From Limnohabitans sp. (GTDB taxonomy: Bacteria > Pseudomonadota > Gammaproteobacteria > Burkholderiales > Burkholderiaceae_C), in assembly GCA_018883305.1 (NCBI GenBank), contig VEQI01000070.1:1-11726 (forward strand): 11,726 nt of DNA. The letters are read 5' to 3'. The notes under the pieces are model-generated. The model searched no databases and was not told the origin of the DNA. It saw only the letters and a list, made by a program, of their open reading frames with translations. A program made the translations under genes and the position numbers. Shown in pieces: positions 6,307-11,726 of this stretch (positions within the stretch are counted from its first letter, which is position 1; each line of letters begins with the position of its first letter).

Positions 6307-7083
6307 GTGTCTGCTCCAGACCAGACACCCCGCGCAGAGGGCTGGCGGGTGGAAATCGATCCGCAAGGCTGGGCACAACTGACTTTGAGTCAAGTGCATA
6401 ACCGCAATGCCTTGACCATTGCCTTGCGTCAGCAGTTGCACGGTATCGTTCAATCCCTGGAAGCGAATCCGCAGGTCCATGTGCTGATCCTGGCTGCCGA
6501 TGGGCCTGTGTTCACGGCGGGACTGGACTTGTCTGAATGGGAAGCCACCTCAGAACCCGCAGCGGCGGCCTTTGTGCACGACCCCGTGGCGGCCTTGCGG
6601 CAATTCACTGGTCCCATCATTGCGGCGGTGCAGGGCGCGGTCATCACCGGTGGCTTGGAGTTGGTGTTGGCCTGCGACTGGATTGTGGCTTCGACCGAGG
6701 CGCGCTTTGCTGACACGCATGCACGCGTGGGCTTGTTGCCTGGCTGGGGCGGTTCAGTGCGGCTGGTGGAGCGCGTGGGGCTGGCACGGGCCAAAGAGAT
6801 GGCACTGACCGGACGTTTTCTGACCGCCGATGAGGCGTTGGCCTGGGGGCTGGTCAATCATGTGGTGGCGCCTCAAGACGTGCTGTTGCGTGTGAGGACA
6901 ATGGCTCAAGATCTCATCAAGTCGGATCCCGCACATGTACGCCTCTACAAGGCGCTATTGGAGCGTGTCGCGCAAGGACCTACGCAAGAGACTTTTGCCC
7001 ATGAGCGCCAAGTGTCGATCGAGCTGAATCAGCGCACCACACAAGCCGAGATTCTGGCGCGGTTGCGACAACTGATTCGCTGA
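6307..7083 (+). CDS. crotonase-family enoyl-CoA hydratase (Glu/His active-site type)
   Basis: A 258-residue crotonase-fold protein with a GTG start. AGGGG at 6295-6299 lies seven bases upstream, and the preceding gene ends one base before, so the two are co-translated. Oxyanion segments are AADGPVFTAGLDLSEW (63-78) and VQGAVITGGLELVLACD (108-124). Glu118 keeps the Glu144 role of classical hydratase, while the Glu164 position is His138 in FADTHARVGLLPGWGG. The FADTHARVGLLPGWG form is common in annotated bacterial enoyl-CoA hydratases. Hydration of an enoyl-CoA is therefore more plausible here than in the other two crotonases of the window, though one catalytic Glu is replaced. The gene converges with the lactonase-like gene nine bases away, and no clear terminator lies between them. 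The substrate is unknown. Confidence 0.92.
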   Translation: MSAPDQTPRAEGWRVEIDPQGWAQLTLSQVHNRNALTIALRQQLHGIVQSLEANPQVHVLILAADGPVFTAGLDLSEWEATSEPAAAAFVHDPVAALRQFTGPIIAAVQGAVITGGLELVLACDWIVASTEARFADTHARVGLLPGWGGSVRLVERVGLARAKEMALTGRFLTADEALAWGLVNHVVAPQDVLLRVRTMAQDLIKSDPAHVRLYKALLERVAQGPTQETFAHERQVSIELNQRTTQAEILARLRQLIR

Positions 7084-7092
7084 TTCATCCCT

Positions 7093-7956
7093 TCATGGGG
7101 TCTCAAACCCATACAACCGCGCAGGGTTGTCCACCATCACCTGTTGAAACAAGGTCGGGCTTCTCACCCAGTCATGCAGCAAGTCCAGCAAGGCACTGTC
7201 GTCGGGCTTGTGCAGCGTTTCTGTGACATGCGGCCAGTCACTGCCCCAGACCATGCGATCCGGGGCCAGATCAATCCAGGCGCGTGCAATGTCCTGCACA
7301 TCGGCGTAGCCTTGTTCCGCAGGCAACGCGGTGTTGAGGTAAGCGCAGGACAGTTTGACCCAGGCGCGGCCTCTTTTCAGCAGTTCACGCACCACGTCGT
7401 AGGCCGGGTGTTGTATGCCTTGGGCCACGGGCAAGCGTGCCAGGTGATCAAACACGTACGTCACCGGCAGTCGAAGGAGGGTCTGTGCATGTGCGGCAAT
7501 CTGGTCTGCCGTCCAGTGCAATTGCAGATGCCAGCCCATGGCGTGCACCTGGTGGGCCAGAGGTTCCAGCATATCGAAACTGACGGCGGCATGCGCAGGT
7601 ATGTACAGGCTCATGCGCACGCCGCGAATGCCGCCCGCATGCAATAGCGCCAATTCGCGCTCTGACACGTCCGGGTGCACCACGCCCACGCCACGGGCGT
7701 TCGCCAGACCCATGCGCGCGATGGCATCCAGCATCACGCGGTGATCTGTGCCATAGGGGCGAGGTTGAATCACCACGGCACGCTGGGTACCCAGCAAGGC
7801 TTGAATCTGGCGGTACTGTGCCACGGTGGCATCGTGACTCGCGGGCGAGCGGTCATCCAGACGCGAATCCAGAATATGGATGTGTGCATCACAGGCCAGG
7901 GGCGGCGCCGGGTGTCGCGGTGTGGCGGACGAAGACGAATGAGGCAGCGTCAGCAT
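7093..7956 (-). CDS. amidohydrolase-superfamily lactonase-like protein (COG3618, LigI-like)
   Basis: A 287-residue TIM-barrel amidohydrolase of the 2-pyrone-4,6-dicarboxylate hydrolase (LigI) group. The HIH motif is at 25-27 (CDAHIHILDSR), DHLAR lies in the middle, and WGSDWPH is at 237-243, with Asp240 the likely catalytic residue. Characterised COG3618 members mainly open lactones: LigI, 4-sulfomuconolactone hydrolase, fuconolactonase and rhamnonolactonase. The start at 7956 is chosen because it lies seven bases after the CoA-transferase stop and gives a normal family N-terminus; a longer in-frame extension to 8220 would lie inside the CoA-transferase gene. The ribosome site is weak, so coupling is likely. 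It is last in a four-gene minus-strand unit. A role in opening a lactone to a hydroxy-acid before CoA transfer is inferred from family and neighbours; the substrate is unknown. Confidence 0.85.
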   Translation of the reverse strand: MLTLPHSSSSATPRHPAPPLACDAHIHILDSRLDDRSPASHDATVAQYRQIQALLGTQRAVVIQPRPYGTDHRVMLDAIARMGLANARGVGVVHPDVSERELALLHAGGIRGVRMSLYIPAHAAVSFDMLEPLAHQVHAMGWHLQLHWTADQIAAHAQTLLRLPVTYVFDHLARLPVAQGIQHPAYDVVRELLKRGRAWVKLSCAYLNTALPAEQGYADVQDIARAWIDLAPDRMVWGSDWPHVTETLHKPDDSALLDLLHDWVRSPTLFQQVMVDNPARLYGFETP

Positions 7957-7963
7957 GATGTGT

Positions 7964-9145
7964 TTAGGCTGTGGGCCTGCCGGAGATGACGCGCCGTTGA
8001 TCCGCTTCCTGGCGCAAGGCTTCGCCATGCTGATCCAGGGTGGGCGCAGCAAAGCCGGCAGGTCCGGGGGTGCGACTGAACGTGACGGCGCGGGTGAATC
8101 CCCGGTAAGTGCCCACCACGGGGTGTTCATAGACCTGCACCATATCTTCAGCCTGAACCTGCGGAAAATCAAACATGTCTTCCACGGCCCGCGCAGCGGC
8201 GCAGGGCACCTCTTCGCCAAACAACTGCTCCCATTCCAAGGCCGATCGATGAGTCAGCGCAGCATGCAGACGTGGCACGATCTCGGCTTGATGGACGGCT
8301 CGCTTGCGCACGCTGTCGTAGCGTTCGCATAGTAATGCTTGCAAGCCGGTTTTCTCGCACAGGGCTTGCCAGAAGTGCGGCGTGTTGGCTGAAATGTAGA
8401 GATAGCCTTCGCGAGTGGGATGAATGCCCGTGATGCCGCCCGATCGCATGTCGCGCCCGACGTCACGCCCTTCGTTCTCGGCCCAGATCATGCGGGCGGA
8501 CTGCATGGCCAGCGCGGAGCGCAGCAGCGAGACACCCACCGACTGTCCCAGCCCGCTTTTCTCACGTTCATACAGTGCGGAGGTCACACCACTGGCTACC
8601 ATGGCCGCCGCATAGTAATCCACCACAGAACCATAAAGAATTTCCGGAGGCCCACCTGCCGCGCCTTGCAGGGTGCACATGCCCGTCATGGTCTGCAGCA
8701 CCTGGTCATAGCCCGCCTTGTCTTTCAACGGGCCTTGTTCGCCAAAGCCCGTCACGGCGCAATAAATCAGACGTGGGTTGAGCGGCTTCAACTGTTCATA
8801 GGCAATGCCCAGGCGCTCAGGCACGCTGGGCCGAAAGTTGTGGACCAGCACATCGGCGGATTGAACCAGCGCCAGCAAGCGTTGCTTGTCTTGCGGGTCT
8901 TTGAGGTCCAGCATGAGGCCGCGCTTGCTGCGGTTGACGCCCAGGAATGCGCGGCTTTCGGTGGGCAAGGTGGAGGGATATTTGCGCAAGTTGTCGCCCA
9001 CGGGAGGCTCTATCTTGATGACCTCGGCGCCCTGGTCAGCCAGCAATGTGCAACCGTAGGGACCGGCAATGTAGGCGCTGAGGTCCAGCACGCGAACGCC
9101 TGCCAGGGGGCCGCCACGTGAGGGGGTAGGAGATTCAGTGTGCAT
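7964..9145 (-). CDS. class III CoA-transferase (CaiB/BaiF family)
   Basis: A 393-residue CaiB/BaiF protein, full length. It has the N-terminal nucleotide-CoA binding region (LSAYIAGPYGCTLLADQGAEVIKIE, 22-46), NRSKRG (71-76), the central TGFGEQGPL (132-140) and the catalytic Asp176 in GSVVDYYAA, the residue that forms the acyl-anhydride in this family. Members move CoA between organic acids without ATP, for example succinyl-CoA:citramalate or formyl-CoA:oxalate transferases. This may explain why no acyl-CoA synthetase is seen in the window. The gene follows the Bug protein by 18 bases and precedes the lactonase-like gene by seven. Beside a CitE-like lyase it resembles hydroxy-acid activation and cleavage pairs, as in citramalate or itaconate breakdown, but the substrate cannot be read from the sequence. 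Confidence 0.93.
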   Translation of the reverse strand: MHTESPTPSRGGPLAGVRVLDLSAYIAGPYGCTLLADQGAEVIKIEPPVGDNLRKYPSTLPTESRAFLGVNRSKRGLMLDLKDPQDKQRLLALVQSADVLVHNFRPSVPERLGIAYEQLKPLNPRLIYCAVTGFGEQGPLKDKAGYDQVLQTMTGMCTLQGAAGGPPEILYGSVVDYYAAAMVASGVTSALYEREKSGLGQSVGVSLLRSALAMQSARMIWAENEGRDVGRDMRSGGITGIHPTREGYLYISANTPHFWQALCEKTGLQALLCERYDSVRKRAVHQAEIVPRLHAALTHRSALEWEQLFGEEVPCAAARAVEDMFDFPQVQAEDMVQVYEHPVVGTYRGFTRAVTFSRTPGPAGFAAPTLDQHGEALRQEADQRRVISGRPTA

Positions 9146-9163
9146 GAGGGGTTGGGTCCTGCA

Positions 9164-10156
9164 TTAATCAGAGACGATGTTCTGTTGCTGTGCGAGTTTC
9201 TTCCAGCGCTCGATATCGCGTGCAATCACAGCGCCGAACTGGGTGGGCGTGACAATTTTCACTTCAGCACCTTCCGTCAAAAACTGGCTCTTGATCGCGG
9301 GCTTGGTCAACGCCTGATTGACCGCGCTGTTGAGCTTGTTCACCACTGTGAGCGGTGTGCCAGCAGGGGCCAGCAGTCCCCACCACAGTGCGTATTCATA
9401 GCCGGCAACAGCCGAGGACATGGGCGTTAACTCGGGCGCAATCGGACTGGGTTTGAAACTGGTGATGCCGATGGCGCGCACGCGACCCGCGCGCACCATG
9501 GGCAGCAGGCTGGGGCCGCTGGCCATCAATACCTGCACCTGACCGGAGATCAGATCCGTGACGGCTGGCCCCATGCCGCGATAGGGGATGTGGGTGATGA
9601 ACAAGTTGCCGGCCTGCGCCTTGAGCAACTCGGTGCCAAACTGGTTCACGCTGCCGGTGCCCGAGGAGGCATAGTTGAACCGACCCGGTTGAGCGCGCAC
9701 GGCCTGAATCAATTCGGAGGGGGTTTTGGCAGCAAAGCTGGGCGTCACTGCCACGATGAACGGCCCCTCGGCAAACATGGCCACGGGCGCCAGATCTTTG
9801 ACGGGATCGAAAGGCATGCGAGGTTGGATGGCCGCGTTGGTGGTCATGCTGGAGGACACCGCCACCAGGGTGTAACCATCCGGCGCGGCACGGGCCACCG
9901 AGGCTGTGCCTGTGGTGCCGCTGGCGCCAGGCCGGTTGTCGATGATCACGGGCTGCTTGAGCACATCGGCCATTTCCTTGGCGATGCTTCTGGCAAACAC
10001 ATCGTTGGAGCCGCCAGGGGGATAGGGCACCACGATGGTGATGGGCTTGGTGGGGTAGCTGTCCTGGGCTTGTGCCGCACCTATGCCGCTCAGGCAGCTC
10101 ATCACAACACACGCCATCCAGGCGCGGCAACAGGCGCGAAAAATGACGTGGTTCAT
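9164..10156 (-). CDS. Bug-family (TctC-type) periplasmic solute-binding protein
   Basis: A 330-residue Bug protein. A Sec signal peptide covers about residues 1-30 (MNHVIFRACC, then a hydrophobic core, and AQA as the cleavage site before QDSYPTKPI). Family motifs follow: ITIVVPYPPGGSNDVFAR (39-56), VIIDNRPGASGTTGT, APDGYTL, and the C-terminal FGAVIARDIERWKKL. Bug proteins bind carboxylates in the periplasm, either for a TctA/TctB tripartite transporter or for signalling; they are greatly expanded in Burkholderiales and most are encoded without the membrane partners, as here. The start at 10156 is chosen for the signal peptide; a longer frame to 10375 would lie in the CitE-like gene. Its ATG overlaps the TGA of the CitE-like gene as ATGA. 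The ligand is probably the substrate of the unit, by inference. Confidence 0.93.
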   Translation of the reverse strand: MNHVIFRACCRAWMACVVMSCLSGIGAAQAQDSYPTKPITIVVPYPPGGSNDVFARSIAKEMADVLKQPVIIDNRPGASGTTGTASVARAAPDGYTLVAVSSSMTTNAAIQPRMPFDPVKDLAPVAMFAEGPFIVAVTPSFAAKTPSELIQAVRAQPGRFNYASSGTGSVNQFGTELLKAQAGNLFITHIPYRGMGPAVTDLISGQVQVLMASGPSLLPMVRAGRVRAIGITSFKPSPIAPELTPMSSAVAGYEYALWWGLLAPAGTPLTVVNKLNSAVNQALTKPAIKSQFLTEGAEVKIVTPTQFGAVIARDIERWKKLAQQQNIVSD

Positions 10157-11025
10157 GCGCTCAAAGAAATGTTCAGGCGCTGTGCCTGCGCGAGAATGTT
10201 TTCCGCACGGCGAAGAAAGGGCGCATCGATCATGTGTCCATCCACCAGGAAGGCGCCCTGACCGGCCGCATCGAATTGTCTGGCTGCTTCCACCACCTTC
10301 TTGGCGTGCCGGATTTGAGCATCCGTGGGTCGAAAGACCTGGTTGGCCAGCGCAATCTGACTGGGATGGATGCACGTCTTGCCCGAGAGCCCCATGCGAT
10401 GCGCCAGTTGCGCTTCAGCCAGGTAGCCGTCCGTGTCGGCCACGTTGGCAAAGGCCCCATCAAAGGCGTCCACGCCCGCTTCACCCGCGGCCAGTCGAAC
10501 GGCCAGCATCACTTGCTGAACAGCCGCCACTTCTCTGCGCTCAATGCCCAGGGGTTCAAACAGATCTCCCAGCCCCACCTGCAGACCCATGACACGCGGG
10601 TCCGCCTGTCCCAACTGTGCTGCCTCGCGCAGCGCCTTCGGAGTTTCAATGTTCAACAACAAGCGGATGGGTTGTTTCACGCCGTTGTTTTTTTCGGCCT
10701 GGGCGATGAGTTGGACAGCTTCACGCACGGCCTGAGCACTGGCGGGCTTGGGCAAATTCAGCACATCCAGACCAGGTTGCACCACGGCGGCCACGTCTTG
10801 CGCAAAGTGAGGTGTGTCCATGGCGTTGACGCGCGCAATGATCAGTTTGTCGTTGGCCTGACGCTCTCGTTGGCGCAACCAGTCGCCCACGATTTGGCGG
10901 GCCTGTGCTTTACGATCTACCACCACGGCATCTTCCAGATCGATGGAGATGGCGTCGGCTTCGCTACGCATGGCCTTGTCAAACAGTTCGGGACGGGCGC
11001 CGGGGACAAATAGTTTGCTTCGCAT
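10153..11025 (-). CDS. CitE-like HpcH/HpaI-family lyase (malyl/citramalyl-CoA-lyase type)
   Basis: A 290-residue TIM-barrel protein of the CitE/citramalyl-CoA lyase group. It shows RSKLFVPGARPELF (2-15), the DLEDAV motif (29-34), substrate-binding Arg65 (IIARVNAMD), metal ligands Glu127 (LNIETPKAL) and Asp154 (GLGDLFEPLG), and the family C-terminal GKTCIHPSQI (215-224). Such enzymes split 3-hydroxy-3-carboxyacyl-CoA esters into acetyl-CoA (or propionyl-CoA) and an oxo-acid, or run the reverse. No citD or citF is nearby, so citrate lyase itself is excluded. The start at 11025 is chosen because family members begin with this MxSxLFVPG form. No clear Shine-Dalgarno is seen there, and in-frame ATGs at 11091 and 11124 would add a 22- or 33-residue tail of no family likeness. 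It is first in a unit with the Bug protein, CoA-transferase and lactonase-like gene. Confidence 0.9.
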   Translation of the reverse strand: MRSKLFVPGARPELFDKAMRSEADAISIDLEDAVVVDRKAQARQIVGDWLRQRERQANDKLIIARVNAMDTPHFAQDVAAVVQPGLDVLNLPKPASAQAVREAVQLIAQAEKNNGVKQPIRLLLNIETPKALREAAQLGQADPRVMGLQVGLGDLFEPLGIERREVAAVQQVMLAVRLAAGEAGVDAFDGAFANVADTDGYLAEAQLAHRMGLSGKTCIHPSQIALANQVFRPTDAQIRHAKKVVEAARQFDAAGQGAFLVDGHMIDAPFLRRAENILAQAQRLNISLSA

Positions 11026-11120
11026 GGGGTTGGCTGGGGTGAAATCGTTGGATCTGTCATGAAGGCCACGGTTGTATGCGCCATGGCCCATGGACAGTGG
11101 GTTCAGCGTGATGATATCCC

Positions 11121-11136
11121 TCATGGACGTCCATGA
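11121..11136. promoter_or_regulatory. 16-bp perfect palindrome upstream of the CitE-like gene, candidate operator
   Basis: TCATGGACGTCCATGA reads the same on both strands over all 16 bases. It lies 96 bases before the chosen start of the CitE-like gene and 31 bases before the cysK remnant, where an operator for the four-gene unit would be expected. A weak minus-strand promoter (TTGGAG at 11167-11162 and CAATAT at 11143-11138) would put it just after the -10 box. The symmetry is seen directly; the operator role is inferred and the cognate regulator is not in the window. Confidence 0.4.
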
Positions 11137-11166
11137 AATATTGAATCTTCAAAGGGAGAATCTCCA

Positions 11167-11379
11167 ATAACCCACTTTTTTCAAGACAACGCGCAATCCA
11201 TCGGCCGCACACCGTTGGTCAAACTCAATCGCATCACCCAGGGCGCCCACGTCACGGTGCTGGCTAAGATGGACGGCCGCTATCCGGCTCACTGGTTGAA
11301 GTGCCGCATTGTTGCGGCCCTGATCTGGGATGCGGTAAAACGAGGCGTTTTTGACGGTTCCACCGGATTAGCTGCCTGA
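11167..11379 (+). pseudogene. cysK: decayed 5' fragment of cysteine synthase A
   Basis: Translating from 11167 gives 70 codons that follow the start of CysK: HFFQDNAQSIGRTPLVKLNR, then VTVLAKMDGR, then LKCRIVAALIWDAVKRGV, ending at TGA (11377-11379). Intact CysK has about 300-320 residues. The PLP lysine position is kept (Lys45) but the usual NPAYSVKCR is YPAHWLKCR. The end, DGSTGLAA, looks like a shortened join toward the SGNTGIALA motif. Ribosome site AAAGGGAG at 11151-11158 is placed eight bases before codon 1, yet codon 1 reads ATA rather than ATG, and no other start lies in frame after the upstream stop at 11134-11136. No further CysK likeness is seen after the stop. This is best read as a dead remnant. 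A sequencing error in the start codon would not restore the missing four fifths of the protein. Confidence 0.75.
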
Positions 11380-11498
11380 TCCAGCTGGCCAGGCGCGCTT
11401 CAGCCCCGGTTTCACTCGTCTATGTGTGCGGCCCCACCAAATGAGGACCGGATCGCGTCTATCGTGCATGGCTGTCTGGCTTGTGTTCGAGGGAATTC
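11380..11498. other. short gap between the cysK remnant and the TadG-like gene
   Basis: I see no gene, convincing terminator or recognisable repeat in these 119 bases. No continuing likeness to CysK was found in the frames read here. Only GAGGG at 11489-11493, five bases before the next ATG, is assigned, as the ribosome site of the TadG-like gene. Confidence 0.5.
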
Positions 11499-11726
11499 AT
11501 GGGCGATCAGCGAGGTGTGGTCACAATATTGATGGCTCTGTTGCTGCCGGTGGTGGTGGGGCTGGCGGCTTTTGTCATTGACATGCCGTATCTCTTGATG
11601 ACAAGGCAAGAGTTGCAAAATGCGGCCGATGTGGCCGCACTCAGTGGCGCGTCGTCCTTGTACCGCAACGGCAGTCTGAATTGGGAGGAGGCCGCGCAGG
11701 CCGCGCAACGCAGCGTGGGCATGAAC
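11499..11726 (+). CDS. tadG: TadG-like Flp-pilus assembly protein, N-terminal part
   Basis: The first 76 codons of a gene that continues past the right edge. The protein starts MGDQRGVVTILMALL and has one membrane segment at about residues 7-29, followed by YLLMTRQELQNAADVAALSGA (31-51). The opening QRG, the hydrophobic helix and RQELQNAADAAALAGA-type sequence are the signature of the Tad/TadE-TadG N-terminal domain, an inner-membrane-anchored protein with a periplasmic remainder. GAGGG lies five bases upstream of the ATG. Full-length relatives usually have a von Willebrand-type or other C-terminal domain, which cannot be seen here. It has no evident link to the catabolic genes and marks the start of a different functional region. 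The symbol is by family; a TadE-like or stand-alone TadG-like protein is possible. Confidence 0.8.
   Translation, partial: MGDQRGVVTILMALLLPVVVGLAAFVIDMPYLLMTRQELQNAADVAALSGASSLYRNGSLNWEEAAQAAQRSVGMN

Noticed and set aside
2225..7083. A cyclohexanecarboxylate/benzoate-type pathway (AliB, BadK, BadH, BadI)
   Set aside because: The Asp-type dehydrogenase would fit, but the SDR is of the PECR type, two crotonases lack the hydratase glutamates, and the coupled kinase and small protein fit a 4-hydroxyacyl-CoA route better. It is not fully excluded.
7095..7115. Hairpin ATGGG...CCCAT near the convergent gene ends as a terminator
   Set aside because: The stem is only five pairs with an eight-base loop, lies within coding sequence, and has no following T run.
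8420..9121. 233-codon plus-strand open frame
   Set aside because: It is antisense to the CoA-transferase and its translation resembles no known family.
10234..11013. 259-codon plus-strand open frame
   Set aside because: It mirrors the CitE-like gene on the other strand and shows no family motif.
11026..11124. 33-residue N-terminal extension of the CitE-like protein
   Set aside because: The added residues do not match the family, no ribosome site is present, and the segment covers the palindrome and likely leader.

Overview
The window looks like a chromosomal piece of a GC-rich betaproteobacterium, most likely Burkholderiales and plausibly Comamonadaceae. The reasons are a Bug-type (TctC) solute-binding protein, the CaiB/BaiF, CitE-like and COG3618 gene mix, and the general protein style. 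It is almost entirely a catabolic region for an unusual carboxylic acid handled as CoA thioesters. No regulator gene, CoA ligase, RNA gene, CRISPR array or insertion sequence is visible.

Layout. (1) Positions 3373 to 1, minus strand: an acyl-CoA dehydrogenase with Asp in place of the usual catalytic Glu, a PECR/DECR-type short-chain reductase without the YxxxK motif, an APH-fold phosphotransferase like the kinase part of ACAD10/11, and a small protein cut by the window edge whose start overlaps the kinase stop (ATGA). A 142-bp gap upstream (3374-3515) holds a plausible promoter. (2) Positions 5414 to 3516, minus strand: a DHSWGVR-motif protein of AttH/CrtC-like type and a crotonase. (3) Positions 5514 to 7083, plus strand: two crotonases one base apart, transcribed divergently from block 2 across a 99-bp control region with an AT-rich operator-like repeat. 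(4) Positions 11025 to 7093, minus strand: CitE-like lyase, Bug periplasmic binding protein, class III CoA-transferase, and a LigI/COG3618 lactonase-like amidohydrolase, tightly packed and converging on block 3 with a 9-bp gap. (5) The right flank: a 16-bp perfect palindrome, a decayed 5' fragment of cysK whose start codon appears to read ATA, and the first 76 codons of a TadG-like Flp-pilus protein.

How it may work together (inference). A Bug protein captures an exogenous carboxylate, a COG3618 enzyme opens a lactone, and the CoA-transferase loads CoA. The kinase plus small protein plus Asp-type dehydrogenase may then convert a 4-hydroxyacyl-CoA to an enoyl-CoA by phosphorylation and phosphate loss, as in the levulinate (LvaA/LvaB/LvaC) and mammalian ACAD10/11 systems. 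Three crotonases with three different active-site patterns and the SDR would isomerise, hydrate or reduce intermediates, and the CitE-like lyase would make a final carbon-carbon cut. The enzyme families are clear. The substrate and the order of steps are not shown by the sequence.
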